Assembly: GCA_934216145.1 (NCBI GenBank)
Contig: CAKQBG010000031.1
Span: 1 to 22,938 of the forward strand
From: an uncultured Anaeroplasma sp.
Lineage (GTDB): Bacteria; Bacillota_I; Bacilli_A; Acholeplasmatales; Anaeroplasmataceae
Length of the DNA stretch: 22,938 nt
Reading direction: 5' to 3'
The stretch's first letter is position 1, and each line of letters opens with the position of its first letter. Made by a program: the position numbers and the translations under genes. Positions 10,354 to 19,727 of this stretch are shown one piece after another. Under the pieces are notes generated by a model. That model was given only the letters and a program-made list of their open reading frames with translations, was not told where the DNA came from and did not search any database.

Positions 10354-11145
10354 TTGGCACGTGTAGTACGAAAGGTATCAAACAAGGCTAGTAAGGAACA
10401 AAAGAAAACAAATCCAAATAATAAGAAAAGAAATATTTGGATTGGTTCTATAGTAGCTGCAATTATTGTTATAGCAGCAGTTGTTGTAACAATTATATTA
10501 TGTAATAATGGGGGAAGTAATAATTCATTCTATGACTATTTAGCTGATGAGCAAACAGTTAAGATTGAAGATCAAGAATATAAGGTTTCTTTTACAAAGA
10601 TGTCTTATTCAGGTGTTTTATATCATCATAATAATACTAATGAAGCAAATGAATATGAGGAATTAAGTTATTATAAATATGTATTTGTTTATGCACAAGA
10701 CTTCCATAGCTTCTATCCTGATAAGGATAAGAATAGTGATAAATATTCATCAGATGATGAGGAGCTATTATCACGTTTAGCTAGATTCCAGGCCCGTGTT
10801 GATAACTATAACAAAGAAGTAGGTAGTGATAGTGAAGAAAAGGCTATTTTCTTCTTAGTAGATACATATTATGATTATAACAAGGGTATTTTTGATGATA
10901 CAAACTTTGGAACAACTAGTGATGATAATTTAACATCTTTATTCTGTTTATTTGCAGGTAGAGGTATTGATGGAAATCAAATGGGTTTAGTTCAATATAC
11001 ATTTACTTGTAATGTTGATGGAGAAAATCAAAAACTTACAATGTATGATACTAATAATGGTTTTTCTATGGACCGTGGTAGTCAAGCATACAATTTAATT
11101 AAATCAGGATTTAATAATTACGAAAAGGGTTATAAGGAAGATTAA
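10354..11145 (+). CDS. Single-pass membrane protein of unknown function
   Basis: I do not recognise this 263-residue protein. A basic N-terminus (about 27 residues, rich in Lys, Arg and Asn) is followed by one hydrophobic helix at about 28-50 ending in Cys50. A mostly extracytoplasmic domain of about 210 residues then follows, rich in Tyr, Asp, Asn and Ser. The inside-positive rule predicts N-in, C-out. Aromatic stretches such as KAIFFLVDTYYDYNKG suggest a beta-rich fold, but no catalytic motif stands out. TTG at 10354 is chosen because AAAGGAG (10339-10345) lies 8 nt before it and the product begins MARVVRKVS. The in-frame GTG at 10345 overlaps that site. It has its own promoter and terminator, so it appears monocistronic. 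It shares no visible similarity with the lipoproteins in the window. Confidence 0.75.
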   Translation: MARVVRKVSNKASKEQKKTNPNNKKRNIWIGSIVAAIIVIAAVVVTIILCNNGGSNNSFYDYLADEQTVKIEDQEYKVSFTKMSYSGVLYHHNNTNEANEYEELSYYKYVFVYAQDFHSFYPDKDKNSDKYSSDDEELLSRLARFQARVDNYNKEVGSDSEEKAIFFLVDTYYDYNKGIFDDTNFGTTSDDNLTSLFCLFAGRGIDGNQMGLVQYTFTCNVDGENQKLTMYDTNNGFSMDRGSQAYNLIKSGFNNYEKGYKED

Positions 11146-11146
11146 T

Positions 11147-11174
11147 AAAAAGGGCATAGGCCCTTTTTGTTTTA
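11147..11174 (+). terminator. Terminator between the 10354 gene and tex
   Basis: AAAAAGGGC (11147-11155) and GCCCTTTTT (11160-11168) form a perfect 9-bp stem with an ATAG loop, then GTTTTA. It is the most GC-rich stem in this stretch and the T run is inside the right arm. The A-rich left arm means it could also stop minus-strand transcripts. Confidence 0.85.
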
Positions 11175-11186
11175 TAGGTGAGAAAT

Positions 11187-13355
11187 ATGAATGAGATTAT
11201 TATTAATGAAACAGCAACTGAATTAGGTATTAAGCCTGAACAGGTTGTAGCTGTACTTGAAATGCTAAAGGATGATAAGACTGTTGCTTTTATTGCGAGA
11301 TATCGTAAAGAATTAACAGGTGGTTTAGATGAGGATGCAATCCGTAAGATTGATGAGGTTTATACATATGGTATAAATTTAATGAAGCGTAAGGAGGATG
11401 TTATTCGTCTAATAGAAGAAAAGAAGATGATGACTGAAGAATTAAGAGAACAAATTCTTAATGCTCCTAAGCTTATTGATGTTGAAGATTTATATCGTCC
11501 ATTTAAGGAAAAGAAGAAAACTAAAGCTACAGAGGCCATTGCGTTAGGTCTTGAGCCATTAGCTGATATTATGATGAAGCTTTGGGTAAAGGGTGATAGA
11601 CTTCAGGTTGCTTCTCAGTTTTTAACTGATAAGGTTACTACTCCTGAAATGGCTTTAGAACAAGCAGCATACATTGTTGCTGAAAGAATTAGTGATAATG
11701 CTACATATCGTAAGCATATTCGTGATGCTGCCTTGAAGTATGGTAGAATTATTACTAAAAAGAAGAATAATGATAAGGATCCTGATGAGAAATATAAAAA
11801 CTATTATGATTCGTCTGAATTTATTAGTAGAATAAAGCCTCATAGAGTTTTAGCTTTAAATAGAGCAGAGGATGAGGATGTTATTAATGTTACAGTTGAG
11901 CTTCAGCCTGAGCGTGATATAGATTATTTAGTTTATAAAACTATTCACAATAGAGATACAATTTTTAAGGATGACTTAATGAACGCTATTAATGATTCTT
12001 ATAAGAGATTAATCGCTCCTGCAATTGGAAGAGAAATTAGAGGTATCTTATCTGAGAATGCTGAAAATCAAGCTATTTCTATTTTTTCATTAAATTTAAA
12101 GAATTTATTATTACAGGCTCCTATGAAGGGCCGCACTGTATTAGGTGTTGACCCTGCCTTCCGTACTGGTTGTAAGCTTGCGGTTATCTCTCCTGAGAGT
12201 AAGGTTTTAGAGATTGGTGTTATTTATCCAAATGAAAAAGCAAAGGATAAATCTGTTGATCCTAAGCTTGTATTACAATCTAAAAAAACTATTGTTGATT
12301 TAGTTAAAAAATATAAGGTTGATATTATCGCAATTGGTAATGGTACCGCAAGTAGAGAAACTGAAGGTTTTATTGCTGAGGTTATAAAGGAAAATAATTT
12401 AACTGCTAAATATGTAATTGTTAGTGAGGCAGGTGCTTCTGTTTATTCTGCATCTCCACTTGCGATAGAGGAATTCCCTGATTTAACTGTTGAAAAAAGA
12501 TCAGCTATTTCTATTGCTAGACGTATTCAAGACCCACTTGCTGAACTTGTTAAGATTGATCCTAAGTCTATTGGTGTTGGTCAGTATCAGCATGATGTAA
12601 CTGAAAGTAAGCTTAATAAATCATTAGATGATGTAGTAGAGGATGCAGTTAATAGGGTTGGTGTTAATCTGAATACAGCTTCTATGTCTTTATTGTCTTA
12701 TGTATCAGGCTTATCAAAGTCTGTATCAAAGAATATTGTTAGCTATAGAGAGGAAAATGGTAGATTTAATAGTCGTGAAGAACTTAAGAAGGTTAGTAAG
12801 CTTGGACCTAAAACATATGAACAATGTGTTGGCTTTTTACGTATTTTAGATGGTTCTAATCCATTAGATATGACTCCTATACATCCTGAGAGCTATAAGA
12901 AGGCTGATAAGCTATTAAAATTAATGAATTTAACATCTTCTGACCTTGGTACAGATAAGATAAGGGAAGAAATAGAAAAACTTGATAAAACGCAAATTTC
13001 AAAGGATTTAGATATTGATTTATATACATTGAATGATATATTAGATTCATTTAAGGCTCCATTAAGAGATATTCGTGAGGATTATCAAGGCTTAATTTTA
13101 AGAGATGATATTGTTCACTTTGAGGATATTAAGGTTGGAGATTGTCTTGATGGTACAGTTAGAAATGTAGTTGATTTTGGTGCGTTTGTAGATTGTGGAG
13201 TTAAATATGATGGATTAGTTCATATTTCTAAAATGTCCACAACTAAGGTTAATCATCCATCTGATATATTAAGTGTTGGAGATCAAATTAAGGTTTATGT
13301 TATTGGAATTGATTATAATAAGCATAAGCTTGAATTATCATTAATGAAAATGTAA
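11187..13355 (+). CDS. tex: Tex family RNA-binding transcription accessory protein
   Basis: Tex is a widely conserved cytoplasmic nucleic-acid-binding protein, a bacterial relative of Spt6, associated with transcription and expression control. The 722 residues show the standard order: the helical Tex N-terminal region (1-190), a YqgF/RNase H-like domain opening with GVDPAFRTG (D322 region), a helix-hairpin-helix region (about 492-560, LNTASMSLLSYVSGLSKS then VSKLGPKTYEQC) and a C-terminal S1 RNA-binding domain (about 650-722, GTVRNVVDFGAFVDCG). The ATG at 11187 is preceded by AGGTGA (11176-11181). The in-frame GTG at 11178 lies within that site. The start is only 18 nt after a strong terminator hairpin, and I could place no promoter between, so expression probably depends on read-through or a promoter inside the previous gene. 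Confidence 0.95.
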   Translation: MNEIIINETATELGIKPEQVVAVLEMLKDDKTVAFIARYRKELTGGLDEDAIRKIDEVYTYGINLMKRKEDVIRLIEEKKMMTEELREQILNAPKLIDVEDLYRPFKEKKKTKATEAIALGLEPLADIMMKLWVKGDRLQVASQFLTDKVTTPEMALEQAAYIVAERISDNATYRKHIRDAALKYGRIITKKKNNDKDPDEKYKNYYDSSEFISRIKPHRVLALNRAEDEDVINVTVELQPERDIDYLVYKTIHNRDTIFKDDLMNAINDSYKRLIAPAIGREIRGILSENAENQAISIFSLNLKNLLLQAPMKGRTVLGVDPAFRTGCKLAVISPESKVLEIGVIYPNEKAKDKSVDPKLVLQSKKTIVDLVKKYKVDIIAIGNGTASRETEGFIAEVIKENNLTAKYVIVSEAGASVYSASPLAIEEFPDLTVEKRSAISIARRIQDPLAELVKIDPKSIGVGQYQHDVTESKLNKSLDDVVEDAVNRVGVNLNTASMSLLSYVSGLSKSVSKNIVSYREENGRFNSREELKKVSKLGPKTYEQCVGFLRILDGSNPLDMTPIHPESYKKADKLLKLMNLTSSDLGTDKIREEIEKLDKTQISKDLDIDLYTLNDILDSFKAPLRDIREDYQGLILRDDIVHFEDIKVGDCLDGTVRNVVDFGAFVDCGVKYDGLVHISKMSTTKVNHPSDILSVGDQIKVYVIGIDYNKHKLELSLMKM

Positions 13356-13364
13356 TATTTATTT

Positions 13365-13404
13365 AGCCATATTGGTAGATTTTCTATTAATATGGCTTTT
13401 TTTT
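13365..13404 (+). terminator. Terminator of tex
   Basis: AGCCATATTGGTAGA (13365-13379) pairs with TCTATTAATATGGCT (13383-13397) across TTT; two pairs are G-T wobbles. A seven-T tail follows. It faces the convergent minus-strand operon. Confidence 0.9.
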
Positions 13405-13453
13405 GATTTAAATTATTTTAATGAGTAAATATATATCTAAGTTATAAAGACAT

Positions 13454-13476
13454 AAAAAAAGCACCCTAAGGTGCTT
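13454..13476 (-). terminator. Terminator of the minus-strand lipoprotein operon
   Basis: AAGCACC (13459-13465) and GGTGCTT (13470-13476) form a 7-bp stem with a 4-nt loop. Read on the minus strand it runs into seven T residues (13454-13460). It lies 8 nt after the stop of the 985-residue gene. Confidence 0.85.
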
Positions 13477-13483
13477 AATTTGT

Positions 13484-16441
13484 TTAATTCTTTTCCTTAA
13501 AATCAGGTCTAGACCACTTAAATGTACCATTTACCCAATCAGTATAGATTGATTCACTATCATAGCTTGTTACAACATTTTGATAATATGTCTTTTCAGC
13601 TTTGATAACATCTTGGAAATCAGCTGATTGAATATTTAATAAATCTAAGAATACATAATTTTGGAAATTTGAATTCTTATACATACTGATTACATCTGAA
13701 TACATAGAAGATAATAATGAAGAAATATCTGAATCTAATGTAGAAGATACACCAGTAATGTTTTGAATGTAATAAATGAAGAATTGCTTGAAGTTAACTT
13801 CTTTTGTATCTTCATTATATGAGTTTTCAATAACTACATATACGTTATCATCCTCTTTGTCTTTATCATTCTCATTAATTAATAGCTTAATGTTAGTTTG
13901 ATAGCCTTCTGAGTCGTTCTTTTCAGTATATTTAGTTTCTTCAGCTTCCTCATAAGAATTTAATACTAATAAATGGTAACCATAAACTGTCTTACATAAA
14001 GTATCCTTTGTAATACTTTCTGCTTGATCTTGAGTACTTAATACCTTACTTTCGTTAGAAGTTGAATCATAGATAATGAATGTACCATTTTCATAGTCAT
14101 CCTTAATTTCACTATCTTTAATTGCAGTCTTATATACATTCTTAACATAATCTGCAAATGGAGTTACATAGTTAGAAACACTTGATTGGTCAATATCACC
14201 AAGGCTTTCAACTGTAAGAAGGAAGTTATATTTAGTGTATTCAGAATCACTCCATGATTTAGTTGAATCACTATGAAGTTTATTACCCTCTTCGAATTGA
14301 CCCTTAATGTATGTAAGAATATCCTTTATTGAAGTATTTTCTTGGTTAGTATTATAAATAGCAATTGCTTCTTTATAAATAGCTTGAGCTAGGTTAGCAA
14401 CTGAACTTTCGAAATCAGCCTTCTTAGCAGGATCGTTAGCTAGGAACTGATCTGGATCATCAGGAGAACCATCTCCATCAGCATCAATATTAATTAAAAT
14501 GTGATCAAAATTAATCTTTAATAATGAACTATAATTCTTATTACCTGTAGTTAATAAGTTATAAATAATACCTTCTTGATCTAATCCATCAACAACCTTG
14601 TGATCATCTGTTGACCATTCATCAAAGACATATTTTGAATTATAATCAGAAAGAATATTTTTAGCATCATAATAATACTTAAGAACGTCTTCTTTATTAT
14701 TGAAGCCATAAGCATTTAATAAATAAGTTTCTAGTCCAATTTCTACTGGATAAGTGGAGTTTTGATTTTTATTAAATGTTGAGATTGCATTTTCAAGAGT
14801 AGTCTTGTTTGTCTTTTGAGTTTCCTTATGAGTTTTATCACTGAAATAAGAATCATAATAATACTCATATACATATTCATGTTGGAAATATGTGTTTAAA
14901 ATTGTAGCTGCATATTGGTTTTTAGCATCCTTGAAGAAATCATCAACTTTATATGAATATACATTATTATTTAAAGTGAATTTGAATAATAATTCATTAT
15001 CGAAATTTCCGCTTGGTTCATAATAAGAAGAATATGAGTTTTCAAACTTGTACTCGAATAATGGATCATAAATTTCAAGATTATCTTTTCCAATATTTCT
15101 AATAATATTATTATAGTTTGTTGTAGCGTAGCTTGAAGCATTAGCTAATACTAGATTGTCTTTAATTAAATCATCATATTTAGCTTTTTGCTCATCAGTT
15201 AAATCACTATAGTTTGTTTGTTTCTCTGAATTATTGATTTCATATGTTGTAGAAATACGATAAGCCATAATATACTTATCTGAAATATTTCTAGGAATCT
15301 TTAGATATTGACCATCCTCTAATGTCTCAGTAACTAATGTTTTAACATCACTTGATAGATCATCTAATTCACTTTCATTTTCTGAAACATTAAATAAGAA
15401 CTCTGAATCATTTGAGCTAGTGATTGCATCCTTATAGCTATAATAAGTGTTATATAGCTTCACATAATAATCCTCAGCATTGGCATCAGTTAATTCCATA
15501 CCAAGCTTATTCATTGTTTCAGTAGCTTCTCTTTTAGTATTGAATTGAATTAGAATGATGTTATATTCACCAAATGTTTTATATGATGAATCATATGTAC
15601 TTTCAATTGATGATTCCTTGAATAGATAGTTAGAGTTAGACATTGTCTTATTATCCTCACTATCTTTTTCTGGATCATAATCTGGATTATCAATTTCTTC
15701 CTTATTAGCAATTGAATATAGATTTCTTCTTGAGCTTACATATTCAGCTTGAGTAGTTAATGTTGAATCTAAAATTCCCTTTTCTACTAATGTATTAAGA
15801 TTATAGAAATAAGGAACTGATTTACTAGTTAAATCTTCATCAATTGTGCTTGATGAATCATCAGTGTAGTAGAATTTTAATTCATCCTCAGTAACAGTAA
15901 TTCCTTGTCTTGCCATTGTATCAATGTATTGACATCTATTTTTAGCTAAATCACTATCACTTTTTGATTTTAATGTTGAAATTGAAGTAGTACTATAAAT
16001 GCTTGAGCATAATGAAGAATTAAGAGCTGTTAATAAATTAGATCTTATTTTCTTATATTTTTCTTTTGTAAGCTGAACAGTTTTAGTCTCATTATTATCT
16101 TCATATGAATAAGTTAAAGCTTTAATTGTATCAGCTGTTAAATCACTAAATTTAGATGAAGGTGTTTTGATAATTTCTTTTACTGCCTTTAAATCTTCTG
16201 CATAAATACGTGATTTTAAAGCATTTGTAAATACATCATAACCTTTATATCTAAGCTGATTATAGAAGTAATTTGTATTCATACTGAACTTGTTATTGTA
16301 TGCAGTAGCAATTGTAGAATCAATGTTTAGAGAACCTGTAGGAACTTGTGTATTACGCTTAGTACTTTCTCCACCACAAGATACTAAAGCTAATCCTGCA
16401 GCAAGAGTTAAAGCACTTAAATATATTTTTTTAGATTTCAT
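13484..16441 (-). CDS. Giant PrsA/SurA-like lipoprotein with Ca2+-loop insertion (985 aa)
   Basis: A 985-residue predicted lipoprotein: signal peptide with lipobox LVSC and Cys22, so it is anchored on the outer face of the membrane. The layout recalls PrsA/SurA foldases. An N-terminal helical segment (about 45-110) is followed by two parvulin-like modules. Module one starts near ILIQFNT (Q299) and ends with a KYIMAYRIS strand, then a helix and the strand NLEIYDPLF. Module two starts FDHILINI (H647) and ends VYGYHLLVLNS (H823). These are the places where parvulins keep their two histidines. DADGDGSPDDPD (653-664) fits the DxDxDGxxDxxD calcium loop of thrombospondin type 3 repeats. PrsA has about 290 residues, so this is more than three times larger. 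AAGGAGGA (16451-16458) precedes the ATG, 2 nt after its paralogue. Foldase function is inferred from pattern only. Confidence 0.7.
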   Translation of the reverse strand: MKSKKIYLSALTLAAGLALVSCGGESTKRNTQVPTGSLNIDSTIATAYNNKFSMNTNYFYNQLRYKGYDVFTNALKSRIYAEDLKAVKEIIKTPSSKFSDLTADTIKALTYSYEDNNETKTVQLTKEKYKKIRSNLLTALNSSLCSSIYSTTSISTLKSKSDSDLAKNRCQYIDTMARQGITVTEDELKFYYTDDSSSTIDEDLTSKSVPYFYNLNTLVEKGILDSTLTTQAEYVSSRRNLYSIANKEEIDNPDYDPEKDSEDNKTMSNSNYLFKESSIESTYDSSYKTFGEYNIILIQFNTKREATETMNKLGMELTDANAEDYYVKLYNTYYSYKDAITSSNDSEFLFNVSENESELDDLSSDVKTLVTETLEDGQYLKIPRNISDKYIMAYRISTTYEINNSEKQTNYSDLTDEQKAKYDDLIKDNLVLANASSYATTNYNNIIRNIGKDNLEIYDPLFEYKFENSYSSYYEPSGNFDNELLFKFTLNNNVYSYKVDDFFKDAKNQYAATILNTYFQHEYVYEYYYDSYFSDKTHKETQKTNKTTLENAISTFNKNQNSTYPVEIGLETYLLNAYGFNNKEDVLKYYYDAKNILSDYNSKYVFDEWSTDDHKVVDGLDQEGIIYNLLTTGNKNYSSLLKINFDHILINIDADGDGSPDDPDQFLANDPAKKADFESSVANLAQAIYKEAIAIYNTNQENTSIKDILTYIKGQFEEGNKLHSDSTKSWSDSEYTKYNFLLTVESLGDIDQSSVSNYVTPFADYVKNVYKTAIKDSEIKDDYENGTFIIYDSTSNESKVLSTQDQAESITKDTLCKTVYGYHLLVLNSYEEAEETKYTEKNDSEGYQTNIKLLINENDKDKEDDNVYVVIENSYNEDTKEVNFKQFFIYYIQNITGVSSTLDSDISSLLSSMYSDVISMYKNSNFQNYVFLDLLNIQSADFQDVIKAEKTYYQNVVTSYDSESIYTDWVNGTFKWSRPDFKEKN

Positions 16442-16443
16442 AA

Positions 16444-19400
16444 TTAATTATCCTCCTTAACTAAGAAAGATGCAATTTTAGCTTCAAGCTCTGTCCACCA
16501 ATCAGTATAAGAATTAACTGTTTGTGAGATATCAATATCATCATAGTAGTGTGAGTAGCTATCAGCAGAATTTTGGTTAATTTCAATTATTTTAGCAAAT
16601 ATGCCACTTTCACCATTATAAGCACTATTATCAAATGTTACGATATCATAAAGTGCTTTATTTTGGTATTCAGCCTTATTTTCATTATTAACTAAGAATG
16701 CCTTCATGAATGATAGAAGAACGATTCTTTGAGTTTCAGAGCTTGTGAAACGAGTTAATACTGGGCTTAAGAAACTTGATAATGCTGAAGAAGTAGAAGA
16801 TGGAGATAATGTAGATGAGTTATTGTTCATATAATCTAATACATAAAGCTTAATTTGGTTATTGTTAAGCTTATCCTCATCATTGTATACATTATCAATC
16901 TTGTAGTACTTTTCATTGTATTTAATAATGATATCTTCCTCAATCTTATTTTCATTATCGTCTTTTGTCCACTTAGCAGAAGAAGCAGATGTTCCTTTTG
17001 TTATTAATAATAGATTGAAGCCATCAGTTGATTTAATGATCTTATTATCATCATTAATATCATTTGCCTCTAATGTTTCCATATAAACACTAGGAGCATT
17101 GCCGTTAATATAGTATTGATAGCTTTCATCAGTAGCGTACTTATATAAACGATTCTTAATATTCCAATCAATATCTGTACTAGAGTTTGTAGCAGTAATA
17201 TCTTCAGTCTTTACATTAAGACCTAACTTCTTATACTTAGCCCAAACATTTTCTGCAGCAATTAGATTATCATTATATTCAGCCTTTGCTGAATCATTGA
17301 TTTCTGTTACTAGGCTTGAAAGCTTATCAGCATGTGCTGTACTAGAAGCACTCATCTTGTTATAGATTTCGTATACTAGCTTTCTAGCAACTGTAGCCAT
17401 TGATATATATTCACCTTCGAAATTAACATTTTTATTTGCCCATGTATCAACATCATCAGCTTCTCCATCATCATCACCATCATAGTAAACTACTAATCTT
17501 GTTGCTGATAAAGAGAAGTACTTATCATAAGCTTCATCAGTATATTTCTTGAAGAATTCAATTAATTGGTCATTTGAATAATCTGTTAATAATTTAGCAG
17601 AAGCATATTGAACTCTATAGTAGTTTTTAACGATATCATCAATTGAAGCACTATGGAAATATAACATTAAGAAATTATATTTACCAATTGAAGAAGAATA
17701 GCCACTTGAAGAATAGCCATTATTTGCGAATGCGTAAAGAATATATTGAATGTAATCTTTATAGTTCTTAACATTCTCAGCTGAACCTGTTTCCTCATAA
17801 GCTTTAGTTTTCTTAATCATTTTTTTAGTTAATAAATCAATTGCAGTAGTAGAACCATTAGCTTTTTCTAATTGGTCATAAACACCAACTGGAGTTTCTG
17901 TACCAGGGATATATAATGTATTTTCATCTGTATTATCACCTACGATGTTTAAATCATAAGTTTTACCATCATATTCAATAGTAGCTAAAATATTATCATT
18001 CTTAGCTCCACCGATAGTTTTTGAGTAATTTGTGTTAGCAACAGAATAAGAAATTTCTAATGCTTCATTATAAATCTTAACCTTTACATCATTAGTTTCT
18101 TCTTTAACATAATTTGAAATGTTTGTATCGTTTAATTTATCAAGGACTAATTCATTTCTTATTTCATTATATAAGGCTTCTCTACCTTCTTCAGTGATAT
18201 ATTCATAAATATCACTTGTTGATTTGTCAGCGTCATACCACTTTGCATATTCCTCAGTAGAATCACTTTGATGATCATCTTGGAACTTATAAGCGATATA
18301 GCAGCCTGAAGAAGCACTTTGGCTTGATGTAGTATATGACTTAACATTTAATGTTTCATATAAGTATGTAGCAATTGAAGAAGAAATACCATTGATATAA
18401 TCAGTATTATATACTACATGATCTTTTGAGCCATTAAGTAGAGTTTTAACAACATTATCATACTTAACCTCAGCATTGATTATGTCTAATGTAATTGTTC
18501 TTAAATCCTCAATTGATGTGTTATTATTAACACCATTAACTGTCGAATCTAATGCTTCCTTAGTTACATATTCACCATATACATAATTGTAAATTTGAAT
18601 ATATATTTCTAGCATTGTACCTTCATCAGCAGCATCAGTTAAATTGATAACATCATCAGATCTAGATAAGTCACTATTACTGAAATCATCATAATACTTA
18701 CAATATTCATCATAGCTCATATCTTGAGTATCTTTTGTTTGTCCAATATAATATAACTTCTTATTATAGAACTTTAATCCAAATGCTCTTAATGTATCAT
18801 CATATTCATCAGTTGAATTAAAATGAATAAGGATTAAGCTTAAATCATAATTATTTGTATGAAGCTTTTTGAATTTTGATGCATAATCAGAATCAGCGAA
18901 ATAGTTACTTTCTGAATCATCATTCTTTGCCTTTTCATCTTGTTCATCTGCAGCTTCTTTAATCTTATCGATTGATAGAAGCTCCTTTGCATATAATGGA
19001 TAATACTTTTCTGAAACTTGCTTTGCGACAACTAATAAATCTTTAGCAGCAGTTTCTCTTTCTTCATCATTATCAGCATCAATAATTTTATTTCTTATTT
19101 CAGCTAATTTTTCTTTTGTGATAGGTGAAACAAAATAACTAGAATAAGTTTTATCTAAATATTTAATTTCATTTAATCCTGCAGACTCTTTACCTAATCC
19201 AATTAGATTACTAAAGTAATTACTATTACTATAGTTGAAACTATAAATATCCTGTAATACATAATCTACTAATCTCTTTTCATAGGTATTTTTTAAATTA
19301 ACAAAATCTTCTTCCTTTTTGTCCTTTAAGTCTAAAAGTTCCTTATCACTATCAGTTAAACTACTGAAGCTATCAGCATTTACAACCTTAGTGATTTTTT

Positions 19401-19650
19401 GGATGTAATTAGTTAATACAACATTAGTTATTTGTGTATCTAATACATCTTTAGAACTCCATTTTAGCTCTTCCCATAATTCACCTTTTGTGATGGATGC
19501 ATCACCAGCTGAAGCATAGTTTTGATTATATAAATCAGCCTTTAGTGAGTTATTTGAAGCAGAACATGATGATAAGGATATCATTAACACACTTGCCATT
19601 GTCGCAGTTAATAGTTTGTGTGAATATTTTTTAGTGTTATTCTTACTCAT
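16444..19650 (-). CDS. Giant PrsA/SurA-like lipoprotein paralogue (1068 aa)
   Basis: A 1068-residue predicted lipoprotein with signal peptide and lipobox LSSC (Cys29). It is the first gene of the minus-strand operon and a diverged paralogue of the following one. The N-terminus GDASITKGELWEELKW resembles the start of PrsA-type proteins. Shared landmarks in order are LILIHFNSTDEYDDTLRAFG (H276 region), the strand CYIAYKF and VKIYNEALEISYS, then RLVVYYDGDDDGEADDVD (718-735) and GFNLLLITK (N879). The acidic loop at D724, D726, D728, G729, D732 and D735 fits the same DxDxDGxxDxxD calcium pattern. The two parvulin-position histidines of the paralogue are Arg718 and Asn879 here, so it may be a non-catalytic chaperone-type partner. 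Composition is rich in Ser, Asn, Asp, Tyr and Lys. The ribosome binding site GAAGGGG (19664-19670) is 13 nt from the ATG, which is unusually far. Confidence 0.7.
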   Translation of the reverse strand: MSKNNTKKYSHKLLTATMASVLMISLSSCSASNNSLKADLYNQNYASAGDASITKGELWEELKWSSKDVLDTQITNVVLTNYIQKITKVVNADSFSSLTDSDKELLDLKDKKEEDFVNLKNTYEKRLVDYVLQDIYSFNYSNSNYFSNLIGLGKESAGLNEIKYLDKTYSSYFVSPITKEKLAEIRNKIIDADNDEERETAAKDLLVVAKQVSEKYYPLYAKELLSIDKIKEAADEQDEKAKNDDSESNYFADSDYASKFKKLHTNNYDLSLILIHFNSTDEYDDTLRAFGLKFYNKKLYYIGQTKDTQDMSYDEYCKYYDDFSNSDLSRSDDVINLTDAADEGTMLEIYIQIYNYVYGEYVTKEALDSTVNGVNNNTSIEDLRTITLDIINAEVKYDNVVKTLLNGSKDHVVYNTDYINGISSSIATYLYETLNVKSYTTSSQSASSGCYIAYKFQDDHQSDSTEEYAKWYDADKSTSDIYEYITEEGREALYNEIRNELVLDKLNDTNISNYVKEETNDVKVKIYNEALEISYSVANTNYSKTIGGAKNDNILATIEYDGKTYDLNIVGDNTDENTLYIPGTETPVGVYDQLEKANGSTTAIDLLTKKMIKKTKAYEETGSAENVKNYKDYIQYILYAFANNGYSSSGYSSSIGKYNFLMLYFHSASIDDIVKNYYRVQYASAKLLTDYSNDQLIEFFKKYTDEAYDKYFSLSATRLVVYYDGDDDGEADDVDTWANKNVNFEGEYISMATVARKLVYEIYNKMSASSTAHADKLSSLVTEINDSAKAEYNDNLIAAENVWAKYKKLGLNVKTEDITATNSSTDIDWNIKNRLYKYATDESYQYYINGNAPSVYMETLEANDINDDNKIIKSTDGFNLLLITKGTSASSAKWTKDDNENKIEEDIIIKYNEKYYKIDNVYNDEDKLNNNQIKLYVLDYMNNNSSTLSPSSTSSALSSFLSPVLTRFTSSETQRIVLLSFMKAFLVNNENKAEYQNKALYDIVTFDNSAYNGESGIFAKIIEINQNSADSYSHYYDDIDISQTVNSYTDWWTELEAKIASFLVKEDN

Positions 19651-19698
19651 ATTAATAACAAAACCCCTTCTCTATAAAATTTACATATAGCACATAAT

Positions 19699-19727
19699 AT
19701 CATAACATTAATAGCCGTAAAAAGCAA
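19699..19727 (-). promoter_or_regulatory. Promoter of the giant lipoprotein operon
   Basis: On the minus strand, TTGCTT (19727-19722) and TATGAT (19704-19699) are 17 nt apart, and TGT before the -10 makes it an extended -10. The leader to the ATG at 19650 would be about 40 nt. Confidence 0.6.

Noticed and set aside
11655..11843. Minus-strand frame inside tex
   Set aside because: Antisense to conserved tex sequence; no start signals.
18159..19031. Alternative minus-strand frames at 18159-18347 and 18840-19031 within the 1068-aa gene
   Set aside because: Short, overlap the long frame, and their products have no recognisable order.
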